This document shows, one piece after another, positions 53,842 to 62,267 of a stretch of 64,000 nt of DNA. A program made the position numbers and the translations under genes. The stretch is from Nitrosomonas ureae (GTDB taxonomy: Bacteria > Pseudomonadota > Gammaproteobacteria > Burkholderiales > Nitrosomonadaceae): positions 3,224,001 to 3,288,000 of the forward strand of contig NZ_CP013341.1 in the NCBI RefSeq assembly GCF_001455205.1. The letters are read 5' to 3'. The notes beneath the pieces are model-generated. The model did no database searches, had not been told where the DNA came from, and worked only from the letters and a program-made list of their open reading frames with translations. Numbering within the stretch: position 1 is the first letter of the stretch; every line of letters begins with the position of its first letter.

Positions 53842-54945
53842 ATGACAATGCCCAAAAGAGTATTTGAATTTGAGCAATATGATCAATTAGAGGACGAAAT
53901 GTGCGCGCAGCGCATTATCGCAGCCAAAAAGAATCTAGGTAAGCGTGCCGTGATCCTGGCTCATCACTATCAGCGTGCGGATGTATATCGACATGCCGAT
54001 CTGACGGGCGATTCCTTGAAACTTTCTTTTCTGGCCGCTCAGACCGATGCCGATTATCTGGTATTTTGCGGGGTTCATTTTATGGCTGAAGTTGCGGATA
54101 TACTCTCAAGCCCAGAACAAGTTGCAATTTTACCCGACTTGGCGGCCGGCTGCTCAATGGCAGATATGGCCAATCTCTCGAATGTCGAACGAGCATGGCG
54201 GGAAATCTCAGAAATTATAAATCCTGACGAAACAATTACCCCCGTCACCTATATCAATTCTGCCGCCGATCTTAAAGCCTTTTGCGGCGAACACAATGGT
54301 ATTGTTTGCACATCCAGCAACGCCAGCAAAGTATTGCAATGGTCTTTTAAACAGCGAGAAAAGGTGCTGTTCTTTCCTGATCAGCATCTGGGCCGCTGGA
54401 GTGGACATCAGTTAGGCATTCCATTAGAAGAAATGCCCGTGTGGAATTTTGATGAACCTATGGGTGGATTAACTCCAGAGCAAATTACTAAGGCAAAGAT
54501 TTTTTTGTGGAAGGGACATTGTTCCGTTCACCAGATGTTTCAACCACAGCATATTATCCGTTTTCGCAATCAATACCCCGACGGCATTGTCATTTCGCAT
54601 CCGGAATGCAATTATGAAGTTTGCAAAGCTTCGGATTATGTCGGCTCAACCGAGTATATTATTAAAACCATCGCTGCAGCAAAAAGCGGGACGCGCTGGC
54701 TGGTTGGCACCGAATTGAATCTGGTCAGCCGGATTACAGAAGAATTCAAATCCCAAGGTAAGATCGTTCAATTTATGTCACCCATGGTATGTATGTGCTC
54801 AACCATGGCACGAATTGATCCGCAGCATCTGGCCTGGACGTTAGAGAATCTGGTCAATGGCAATATCGTGAATCAGATCAAAGTACCTCTGGAAGAAGCA
54901 AAGCAAGCAAGATTAGCATTGGATAGAATGTTGAAGATTTCATAA
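53842..54945 (+). CDS. nadA: Quinolinate synthase A
   Basis: NadA condenses iminoaspartate with dihydroxyacetone phosphate to quinolinate, using a [4Fe-4S] cluster; NadC (16.2 kb) takes the product onward. Features are AVILAHHYQRADVYRHADLTGDS (within ~33-56), YLVFCGVHFMAEVADIL (Cys76), WKGHCSVHQ (Cys227) and a C-terminal VCMCSTM (Cys317/Cys319), together providing the cluster ligands. The reading frame opens 21 codons earlier at an ATG (53779) without a ribosome site; the ATG at 53842 with TAGGA upstream better fits the family. nadB is not in the window. Confidence 0.95.
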   Translation: MTMPKRVFEFEQYDQLEDEMCAQRIIAAKKNLGKRAVILAHHYQRADVYRHADLTGDSLKLSFLAAQTDADYLVFCGVHFMAEVADILSSPEQVAILPDLAAGCSMADMANLSNVERAWREISEIINPDETITPVTYINSAADLKAFCGEHNGIVCTSSNASKVLQWSFKQREKVLFFPDQHLGRWSGHQLGIPLEEMPVWNFDEPMGGLTPEQITKAKIFLWKGHCSVHQMFQPQHIIRFRNQYPDGIVISHPECNYEVCKASDYVGSTEYIIKTIAAAKSGTRWLVGTELNLVSRITEEFKSQGKIVQFMSPMVCMCSTMARIDPQHLAWTLENLVNGNIVNQIKVPLEEAKQARLALDRMLKIS

Positions 54946-55017
54946 TCGTGCGTCCCAATATCGGTAGTATAAATCTGGAAACCCGATTGTTGCATTCACA
55001 ACGAAGCTTATTCATCA

Positions 55018-56190
55018 ATGAAAGATATTGATTTTGTTGAAGGCAACCTCATTACTCTTTTGCATAATGGTGAGGAATATTTTCCTGAGCTAGAGGCCGC
55101 AATCGAAAAGGCGCAATTTGAAATACATATTGAAACGTATATTTTGGAATACGATGCCGTTGGCAGAAAGATCATAGCTGCTTTAAAACGCGCAGCACAA
55201 CGTGACGTATCTGTACATCTGTTATTTGACGGATTTGGCTCACAAAACTTTCCCACGGCAGAAATAAAACCTATGCTGCAAGCCGGTATTAAGGTACTCA
55301 TATTCCGTCCAGAATTTATATTCTCAATGCCACGTCGTTACCGTCTGCGTCGAATGCACCGCAAATTGACACTTATCGACGCTCAAATCGCCTATATCGG
55401 TGGGATTAACATCATTGACGATCAGGACAATCCCGAGAAATTGACACCACGCTTCGATTATGCAGTTGTTATTAAAGGGCCGTTATTGATTCAGATCCAT
55501 AAGGCTGTGAAACATTTATGGATCCTAGTTGCATGGGCACACTTTAAGAAACGCTGGATCACTCCCAACACTATAAAACCGGCAAACAATTCTTGCGGAA
55601 ACCAGAAAGCTGCGTTTGTTATCCGCGATAATTGGCGCCATCGCCATGATATTGAGCACGCTTATCTGGAAGGTATTAATCAAGCAAATAATGAAATTAT
55701 TATTGCCAACGCCTATTTCCTGCCTGGAAGAAAATTCAGTAATGCGTTGAAAAATGCTGCTCGAAGAGGTGTCAATGTCGAACTCTTATTGCAAGGTAGA
55801 ATTGAATACCCTCTGCAACATTATGCCACTCAGGCGTTATATGAGGATCTATTGCAAGCCGGCATAAAAATTTATGAATATAATCGCAGCTATCTACACG
55901 CCAAAGTAGCCGTTATTGATCAATATTGGGCAATAGTAGGTTCATCCAATATTGATCCCTTCAGTTTACTTCTTGCACGCGAGGCCAATGTTTTCATTGC
56001 AGACCCTCAGTTCGCCAGCAAGCTGCGAACCAGCCTAAGAACTGCAATTTCACAAGAATCCACCTTAATCACATCAACAGACAAAAAAATTTTTTCCAGA
56101 TGGAATTATGCAGTAAATTGGTTATGTTTCTATATCGTACGCTTGTTGCAAGGTATGCTAGGTTATGATCGGCATGACAGCAAACTATAA
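55018..56190 (+). CDS. Cardiolipin synthase (ClsB-like, phospholipase D family)
   Basis: A 390-residue member of the phospholipase D superfamily with two HKD motifs: HRKLTLIDAQIAYIGGINI (~118-136) and HAKVAVIDQYWAIVGSSNID (~300-319). The absence of N-terminal membrane helices and the overall length resemble ClsB (YbhO) more than ClsA. A hydrophobic segment at the C-terminus (WLCFYIVRLLQGMLGY) may attach it to the membrane. It probably makes cardiolipin or related phospholipids. It stands between nadA and a Sua5-type gene, all in the same direction with short gaps. Confidence 0.9.
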   Translation: MKDIDFVEGNLITLLHNGEEYFPELEAAIEKAQFEIHIETYILEYDAVGRKIIAALKRAAQRDVSVHLLFDGFGSQNFPTAEIKPMLQAGIKVLIFRPEFIFSMPRRYRLRRMHRKLTLIDAQIAYIGGINIIDDQDNPEKLTPRFDYAVVIKGPLLIQIHKAVKHLWILVAWAHFKKRWITPNTIKPANNSCGNQKAAFVIRDNWRHRHDIEHAYLEGINQANNEIIIANAYFLPGRKFSNALKNAARRGVNVELLLQGRIEYPLQHYATQALYEDLLQAGIKIYEYNRSYLHAKVAVIDQYWAIVGSSNIDPFSLLLAREANVFIADPQFASKLRTSLRTAISQESTLITSTDKKIFSRWNYAVNWLCFYIVRLLQGMLGYDRHDSKL

Positions 56191-56243
56191 TTCCTTATCA
56201 ATCCCATCAGCTCTCATTTGCATCTAACAATCAAATCACACGA

Positions 56244-57284
56244 ATGAAACATACACAGTACGCATTCACACAATCTGACTTATCTCCAGTACAACTGGAT
56301 CAAATTACTGCAGCCGCTCAAATTTTGCGTACAGGGGGCATAGTAGCCTTTCCGACTGAGACTGTATATGGACTTGGCGCCGACGTGACAAATCCAGTCG
56401 CCATAGAGAAGATTTACAAAATAAAGCAACGCCCTATCGATCATCCGCTGATCGTTCATATTGGCAATATTTCCCATCTTCACTATTGGGCACAAGCTAT
56501 ATCGGACTCAGCATGGAAATTAGCCAATCACTTCTGGCCCGGACCTTTAACATTAATTCTACCGCGCAGCAATCGCATTCCTGATAGTGTTACCGGCGGG
56601 CAAGGCACCGTTGGGATCAGATTCCCAGCGCATCCTGTTGCATTGGCTTTATTACGCGCATTAGGACCGGAAAAAGCCTTGGCAGCACCTTCTGCTAACC
56701 GTTTTGGACGCATTAGTCCAACCTTGGCAGCGCATGTGCATCAAGAATTAGGCAGCACTGTTGATATGATTCTCGATGGCGGAGCTTGTAATGTAGGCTT
56801 GGAAAGCACCATTGTCAGCTTTCACGATGAAATACCGCAAATACTGCGGCCAGGCAGTATTACATTATTAGAACTTGAAGCAGCCTTAAATAACTCTGTC
56901 ATTCTTGCACATCATATCAATAATCAGTCAATCCGAACTTCTGGGTCATTACCAGCCCACTATGCGCCAATGACACCATTAAGGGTGTATTCGAATACAC
57001 AAATATGGCAGCAGGCTTTTATACTGGCTGAAAAGAATTTACGCGTCATGGTCATCACCTGGTCGAATACCAATAAACCGGAATTCTCAAATCAATTTAT
57101 CGAGCAATTCTCCATGCCGGAAGATCCGGTCGCTTATGGTCGACAACTTTATGCTAAATTACGCCAGTTTGATCAAGCAGAATTTGATTATATGCTGATA
57201 GAATCACCTCCTGATCATCCCAACTGGTTAGCCATAGCGGACCGTTTGCAACGTGCCAGTTACCATTCACCTGACAACAACTGA
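56244..57284 (+). CDS. L-threonylcarbamoyladenylate synthase (Sua5 type)
   Basis: Makes threonylcarbamoyl-AMP for the t6A37 modification of ANN-decoding tRNAs. The YrdC domain (~17-205) shows GGIVAFPTETVYGLGAD, KIKQRPIDHPLIVHI, FWPGPLTLIL and APSANRFGRISPT. The extra C-terminal Sua5 domain (~230-346), connected through the SGSLPAHYAP linker, separates it from short TsaC/RimN proteins. The HAD gene follows 14 bases later and is probably cotranscribed. Confidence 0.95.
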   Translation: MKHTQYAFTQSDLSPVQLDQITAAAQILRTGGIVAFPTETVYGLGADVTNPVAIEKIYKIKQRPIDHPLIVHIGNISHLHYWAQAISDSAWKLANHFWPGPLTLILPRSNRIPDSVTGGQGTVGIRFPAHPVALALLRALGPEKALAAPSANRFGRISPTLAAHVHQELGSTVDMILDGGACNVGLESTIVSFHDEIPQILRPGSITLLELEAALNNSVILAHHINNQSIRTSGSLPAHYAPMTPLRVYSNTQIWQQAFILAEKNLRVMVITWSNTNKPEFSNQFIEQFSMPEDPVAYGRQLYAKLRQFDQAEFDYMLIESPPDHPNWLAIADRLQRASYHSPDNN

Positions 57285-57298
57285 AATTAACCAAGAAA

Positions 57299-58069
57299 AT
57301 GAAAAATCAAAAAAAGTTGCAAGCTGTACTATTTGATGTTGATGGCACGCTTGCAGATACTGAGCAAGATGGCCATCGCGTTGCTTTCAATGCCGCATTT
57401 CAACAATTTAATCTCGATTGGAATTGGGATATTGATCTTTATGGTAAGCTATTAGAAATTACTGGCGGAAAAGAACGAATTCGCTATTTCATGGAAAATT
57501 TTGTCCCTTCCGAGCTCAATAAAAACGATCTGACGAATTGGATTGCCAGTCTGCACAAAGCTAAAACCAAATACTTTGAATCACTGATGGAAACTGGCAA
57601 TATTCCATTGCGTCCCGGTGTTGCACGGTTAATTCAAGAATTACGGCAGAAAAAAATAAAATTTGCAATCGCAACCACAACAACTATGGAAAATGTCACT
57701 TCCCTGCTTAAATCCACATTAGGTGAAGAATCAATTGACTGGTTTGACGTCATTGGTGCCGGCGACATTGTTCCATCGAAGAAACCGGCGCCCGATATAT
57801 ATCATTGGGTTCTCAATCAGCTTGATTTGCCTGCACAACAGTGTATCGCAATAGAAGATTCAGAAAATGGACTCAAATCAGCACGAGCCGCACTCCTCCC
57901 GACGCTGATCACGGTAAGCGGCTACACCCACCAACAACGCTTTGATGAGGCTGTTGCAGTTTTGTCTGATCTGGGTGAACCCTCAAAGCCATTGACTCAA
58001 ATACAAGGCGTAACAATTACTCAAGGATGGGTAGATTATGAAATACTCAATAATTTAATTAATCATTGA
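57299..58069 (+). CDS. cbbY: HAD-family hydrolase, CbbY-like
   Basis: A 256-residue HAD superfamily (subfamily IA) phosphatase with the nucleophile motif LFDVDGTLADTE (~12-23), motif II IATTTTMENV, the Lys in SKKPAPDIY, and the acidic IAIEDSENGLKSA. CbbY proteins remove xylulose-1,5-bisphosphate, an inhibitor of RuBisCO; the cap segment EITGGKERIRYFM is typical of that group. An autotrophic ammonia oxidiser would use this. RuBisCO genes are not in the window, so the specific substrate is inference. Confidence 0.82.
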   Translation: MKNQKKLQAVLFDVDGTLADTEQDGHRVAFNAAFQQFNLDWNWDIDLYGKLLEITGGKERIRYFMENFVPSELNKNDLTNWIASLHKAKTKYFESLMETGNIPLRPGVARLIQELRQKKIKFAIATTTTMENVTSLLKSTLGEESIDWFDVIGAGDIVPSKKPAPDIYHWVLNQLDLPAQQCIAIEDSENGLKSARAALLPTLITVSGYTHQQRFDEAVAVLSDLGEPSKPLTQIQGVTITQGWVDYEILNNLINH

Positions 58070-58266
58070 ATTGCGATCACTATTGCTCAATCTATTTTTT
58101 ATAAATAACGGGTTTAATCTTTTTAATTCATATAAAAATATGAATCTTCCTTATATCAAACTATGCTATAAAAAATCTGATTGTTATCCATGAGCACCCA
58201 TAGGATTATGGTATAAACATATGAGGTAACGGATACTTTATTATCAATTAACATTGAGGCGGCATT

Positions 58267-58632
58267 ATGGAATCCAGGCAGTCAAAAATCATTATCGTAG
58301 CTATTATGAGCACATTAACGTTTCTTTTTAGCTCATCAGAAGTCACCGCCTCAAATGCTAACCACCATATAACTGAAACTATAAAACTCGCTGAAACTGC
58401 GCGCATACATGGCAAAGCAGGACACACCAAGACCTTATTAGAATATGCGCAGGAAAGTCTTACTCATGCAAGAGCTGCAGAAAATGAGTTGACAATATCA
58501 CATCAACGCATAACGGAGTCTATCAAACATCTGGAAAAAGCGATCGCCCTGGCTAATCAGAATGATTCTGAAGTGGCGACAAAGCACATCATACAAGCTC
58601 TGGAGTATATGCGACTTCCGATTTTAGAATGA
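58267..58632 (+). CDS. SmbP-like small metal-binding secreted protein
   Basis: A 121-residue secreted helical protein resembling SmbP of Nitrosomonas europaea, a periplasmic metal-binding four-helix bundle. A signal peptide (~8-29, IIIVAIMSTLTFLFSSSEVTA) precedes repeated helices: ETIKLAETARIHGKAGHTKTL, LEYAQESLTHARAAE, ITESIKHLEKAIALANQND and EVATKHIIQALEYM. The repeat pattern matches SmbP, but the histidines that make SmbP a strong metal binder are thinned out: I count eight in the mature part. Metal binding may be weak or lost. It occupies the slot next to nlpD where rpoS stands in many Proteobacteria. Confidence 0.75.
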   Translation: MESRQSKIIIVAIMSTLTFLFSSSEVTASNANHHITETIKLAETARIHGKAGHTKTLLEYAQESLTHARAAENELTISHQRITESIKHLEKAIALANQNDSEVATKHIIQALEYMRLPILE

Positions 58633-58698
58633 GACTGCAGGGCGATTGTAGAAGGAATAATAATTTCCAACCAGTTGCTGGTCTGCTCATTCCTTTAA

Positions 58699-59688
58699 TT
58701 AAGATTGATTGGGTAGATATTCCAATGGATCAACCGGCTTACCATGTTTACGGATCTCAAAATGCAACTGGGTCATATCTGTATCAGTATTTCCCATTTC
58801 CGCAATTTTCTGCCCTTTTGCCACAGCCTCGCCTTCTTTGACCAGTAGCCTGCTATTATGGGCATAGGCGCTGAGAAATGTATTGTTATGCTTGATAATG
58901 ATCAGATTCCCATAACCACGAAGTCCATGTCCACTGTAGACAACTTCACCTGCAGCCGATGCCAATATTGGTTGTCCAGCTTGACCTGATATCTTTACAC
59001 CCTTCGAATTCTTGGAAAAAGATGATAGTAATTTTCCTGTTGTAGGCCAGATCCATTCAGCAATCGAATGACTTGTTGGTATATCCGCCTTTGATGTTTC
59101 GGGTTGAGGAGCCGTTTCAATTTTAGTATTTGCCATCACAGCAGGGGTAACTGGAGAAGGTTGCGCTGCAGATGGCGAGGTATGATTTTCCGGATATTGT
59201 AATCGAGCCACATTTTGTTCTGAGAAAGGCAATTTAAGGGCCTTCGGACTCGTTTTTAGCCTACTGGCATCAACATTATTGTTTGCAAAATCGGAAGAAT
59301 CCACACTCGGTTCGATAGCTGTAGTTATCGGTTGCTGAGGTAATGCAAACAATATGGGCTGTGAATCACTTATCGGCATAGACAAGCTAATTTTTTGTCC
59401 TGGCTTGATGGAATTTGGATCTGTAATCTCATTCCATTCCACCAATTTTTTGTAATCAATATTATTTTTAAGCGCAATGCCATATAGGGTATCCCCTTGC
59501 TGCACAATATAAAACTGATGACGATCCAGATTGTTGGACTCGATCGATCTAGCTGACGCTGCAGAATCGGTTTTCACACGATCAACAACCGGCACAGGCG
59601 GTTGTGTCGTGCTGCATCCCAATAGAAAAAGATAGGTAATCAACAGCAAATAAAAACTACACGTGCACGATTTTGATTTTCTTGTCAT
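58699..59688 (-). CDS. nlpD: NlpD-like LysM/M23 domain lipoprotein
   Basis: A lipoprotein that activates cell-wall amidases at division. From the ATG at 59688 it has a lipoprotein signal ending LFLLGC, a LysM domain (FYIVQQGDTLYGIALKNN ... IKPGQKISL), a Ser/Pro/Thr-rich linker and a C-terminal M23 (LytM) domain with VVYSGHGLRGYGNLIIIKH and LHFEIRKHGKPVDP. The catalytic His/Asp pair of active M23 enzymes is absent (GVKISGQAGQP), as in E. coli NlpD, so it should be a non-hydrolytic activator. The frame extends 21 codons upstream without signal-peptide sense, so the later start is used. It ends the surE-pcm-nlpD unit. Confidence 0.92.
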   Translation of the reverse strand: MTRKSKSCTCSFYLLLITYLFLLGCSTTQPPVPVVDRVKTDSAASARSIESNNLDRHQFYIVQQGDTLYGIALKNNIDYKKLVEWNEITDPNSIKPGQKISLSMPISDSQPILFALPQQPITTAIEPSVDSSDFANNNVDASRLKTSPKALKLPFSEQNVARLQYPENHTSPSAAQPSPVTPAVMANTKIETAPQPETSKADIPTSHSIAEWIWPTTGKLLSSFSKNSKGVKISGQAGQPILASAAGEVVYSGHGLRGYGNLIIIKHNNTFLSAYAHNSRLLVKEGEAVAKGQKIAEMGNTDTDMTQLHFEIRKHGKPVDPLEYLPNQS

Positions 59689-59769
59689 AAAAATAAATAA
59701 CTTAACGATACAATTACAACTATCAGTATTGATCATTGCAACATTTGTCATTTTATGTTCCCCGAGCTA

Positions 59770-60435
59770 CTATTTTTTTACAACCCCCCCGAGCAAGGGG
59801 ACAAAATTTACCTCTTCCAGCACGGTCTCATTATACCCTTGAGGATTGCGCTCAATAACACACAAATTCTGTTTCTGAGTCCCTTTGGGAAAAATCATTC
59901 TGCCACCGACAACTATTTGTTCCAACAATGAAATAGGAACATGTGTAGTCACCGCTGTCATGATAATACCATCAAATGGCCCGGCTTCTGCAAGTCCAAG
60001 TAAGCCATCTGCATGTTTTAAATAAATATTTCTAATTTGCAATTCTTGCAATCGAATTCTAGTTCGCGTTAATAATGATCCTATGCGCTCTACCGAATAA
60101 ACTTTCTGTGCAATCTTTGCTAGTACAGCTGTCTGATATCCACAGCCAGTCCCAATTTCCAGTACTTTTTCTAAGTTTGTATTTACACGCAATAATTCAC
60201 TCATTCGTGCAACAATCCATGGACTTGATATGGTTTGTCCATAATTTATGGGCAAAGCAACATCTTCGTAAGCTCTGCTCGCAAGCGCTTCTTCAACAAA
60301 AATATGACGAGGAATTGTACTCATCGCTGATAAGACCACTTCATCAGCAATCCCTTGTGTACGCAAGCGCTCAATCATGCGCATACGCGTACGCTGAGAG
60401 GTCATACCAATTCCAGAATGACTCACATTCACCAA
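59770..60435 (-). CDS. pcm: Protein-L-isoaspartate O-methyltransferase
   Basis: Pcm methylates isoaspartyl residues so that damaged proteins can be repaired. The 221 residues carry PRHIFVEEALASRAYED, NYGQTISSPWIVARM and the SAM-binding VLEIGTGCGYQTAVLA (~91-106). The start taken is TTG (60435); an ATG ten codons later (MTSQRTRMRMI) is possible, but the GIGMTSQRTR block is conserved in betaproteobacterial homologues as I recall them, which favours the upstream start. It is 22 bases after surE and before nlpD. Confidence 0.94.
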   Translation of the reverse strand: MVNVSHSGIGMTSQRTRMRMIERLRTQGIADEVVLSAMSTIPRHIFVEEALASRAYEDVALPINYGQTISSPWIVARMSELLRVNTNLEKVLEIGTGCGYQTAVLAKIAQKVYSVERIGSLLTRTRIRLQELQIRNIYLKHADGLLGLAEAGPFDGIIMTAVTTHVPISLLEQIVVGGRMIFPKGTQKQNLCVIERNPQGYNETVLEEVNFVPLLGGVVKK

Positions 60436-60457
60436 TCATTACTCACAAAAATTTATA

Positions 60458-61222
60458 TCACTTAAACATAACAGGTGCCTGATTATCAAGCCACCTTGCT
60501 ATGAAATCCAATTGATCATATCGGGTTAAATCAATCTGCAGTGGAGTCACTGAAACCCGGTCATTCTGGGTTGCATAAAAGTCTGTACCTTTGCCCGCAT
60601 CCTGTGCAGGGCCTGCAGCGCCAACCCAGTACATAACTTCTCCGCGAGGACTTTGTGATTTGATCACTGGCTCAGCTTTATGGCGTCGCCCCAGTCGAGT
60701 AACCTCGATCCCTTTAAGTTGGTGATACTCGATATCCGGCACATTAATATTTAACAGAACCGGGCTCTGGATTTCATTTTCTCTGAAGTGACTCACCATA
60801 TCAGCTGCAACACGTGCAGCAGTCAAGTAGTTTCCACGAGACGCATTAACCAAGGAAACGGCTATTGAAGGAATGCCCAGCAAGAAACCTTCGGTAGCCG
60901 CGGCAACAGTACCCGAATAGATTGTATCGTCACCCATGTTAGCGCCTTGATTTATGCCGGATATGATCATATCCGGCATTACATCAAGCATACCTGTGAC
61001 TGCCAGATGGACACAATCCGTTGGTGTTCCATTGACATAATAAAAACCATTATGAGATTTTTGCAAGTTAAGCGGGCGATCCAGTGTTAATGAATTACTG
61101 GATCCACTTCGATCCCTTTCAGGAGCAACTACTATGATTTCTGCCATTTTCGAGAGAAAATCAGCAAGACAAGCAAGACCGGGCGCAAAATAGCCATCAT
61201 CGTTACTGAGCAATATGCGCAT
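60458..61222 (-). CDS. surE: 5'/3'-nucleotidase SurE
   Basis: SurE is a metal-dependent nucleoside monophosphatase linked to stationary-phase survival. The 254 residues begin MRILLSNDDGYFAPGL (metal-binding Asp pair at 8-9) and continue with VAPERDRSGSSNSLTL and the conserved VSGINQGANMGDDTIYSGTV-type stretch (~84-103). It is the first gene of the surE-pcm-nlpD group and lies behind the tRNA-Pro gene on the same strand. Confidence 0.97.
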   Translation of the reverse strand: MRILLSNDDGYFAPGLACLADFLSKMAEIIVVAPERDRSGSSNSLTLDRPLNLQKSHNGFYYVNGTPTDCVHLAVTGMLDVMPDMIISGINQGANMGDDTIYSGTVAAATEGFLLGIPSIAVSLVNASRGNYLTAARVAADMVSHFRENEIQSPVLLNINVPDIEYHQLKGIEVTRLGRRHKAEPVIKSQSPRGEVMYWVGAAGPAQDAGKGTDFYATQNDRVSVTPLQIDLTRYDQLDFIARWLDNQAPVMFK

Positions 61223-61316
61223 TTTTATAAGCTACTGGTTATAAATTTATCGAAAGAAATATGTTCCGGCACATTAAATTTTGCATCAATCAAATTTACA
61301 GACATACTTAATCACA

Positions 61317-61393
<77 letters not shown>

Positions 61394-61453
61394 AGTGCAT
61401 AATTATAGCAAACAAAACACTCAAACTTTTGAAGCTATCACTGAAATACTATT

Positions 61454-61831
61454 TCATGAAAGCAATTGTGACTTAATACTATTAATCTCACACCGGATAT
61501 AACCTAAATCCATCTTTGGAAAAAACAGATTAATATTGTCTTTATCAGATGTATGTGATTCTGTAATATGTTCCAATTGATTCCGTGCACCGTTGATTGT
61601 AAAGCCTTGTACGTACAGTAGCTCTCTAATGCGCCGTATCAATAAAATTTCTTGGCGTTGGTAATAACGACGATTTCCACGACGTTTAACTGGTTTTAAT
61701 TGTAAAAATTCGTGCTCCCAATAGCGCAACACATGCGGTTTGACATCACAAAGTATCCCTACCTCCCCAATTGTAAAATAGCGCTTAGCAGGGATTGGCA
61801 ACAATGTGTTATTTGTTTTTTTACTTTCCAT
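61454..61831 (-). CDS. MerR-family transcriptional regulator
   Basis: A 125-residue MerR-type DNA-binding protein: winged helix-turn-helix RYFTIGEVGILCDVKPHVLRYWE (within ~17-40), then RRGNRRYYQRQEILLIRRIRELL and a short C-terminal helix. No cysteine cluster for metal sensing is visible. This group, found directly after ihfA in many beta- and gammaproteobacteria, has no well-defined target. Its ATG overlaps the end of ihfA by 11 bases, so translation is probably coupled. Confidence 0.92.
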   Translation of the reverse strand: MESKKTNNTLLPIPAKRYFTIGEVGILCDVKPHVLRYWEHEFLQLKPVKRRGNRRYYQRQEILLIRRIRELLYVQGFTINGARNQLEHITESHTSDKDNINLFFPKMDLGYIRCEINSIKSQLLS

Positions 61832-62117
61832 GATAATTTTTTTCGACCAAGGCTTTTAATTTCTGACTAGCATGAAATGTCACTACACGACGTGCAGTAA
61901 TCGGAATTTCTTCACCTGTTTTTGGGTTCCTTCCGGGGCGTTGCGGTTTTGAACGTAACTGAAAATTGCCAAAACCGGACAATTTAACACCCTCTCCGTT
62001 TTGTAAGGCGGTGCGCACTTCCTCATAGAAAGACTCAACCATGTCTTTCGCTTCACGTTTATTTAGTCCGACATTCTCAAATAATAGATCAGCTAATTCA
62101 GCTTTTGTTAATGCCAT
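61821..62117 (-). CDS. ihfA: Integration host factor subunit alpha
   Basis: The alpha subunit of IHF, the DNA-bending heterodimer used in recombination, replication and sigma-54 activation. The 98 residues show MALTKAELADLLFENVGLNKREAKDMVE-type dimer helices, the VKLSGFGNFQLRSKPQRPGRNPKTGEEIP arm with the intercalating Pro in the RPGRNPKTG tip, and RRVVTFHASQKLK. It sits downstream of pheT, the usual pheST-ihfA order. IHF also serves sigma-54 promoters, whose sigma factor is encoded at 50.3 kb. Confidence 0.97.
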   Translation of the reverse strand: MALTKAELADLLFENVGLNKREAKDMVESFYEEVRTALQNGEGVKLSGFGNFQLRSKPQRPGRNPKTGEEIPITARRVVTFHASQKLKALVEKNYHGK

Positions 62118-62267
62118 ACTTCACTCCTTTTAATTATAATTTTGTGTAAATATTAACTTAATACAGAGGCAATTCAGTAATTAGTAGCGCCCTTAGAAAA
62201 TACAGATTAATACGCTATCAAGATTATTAATCTACGAAGGAAATTCAAGTACAAATCTTAACAAGTA

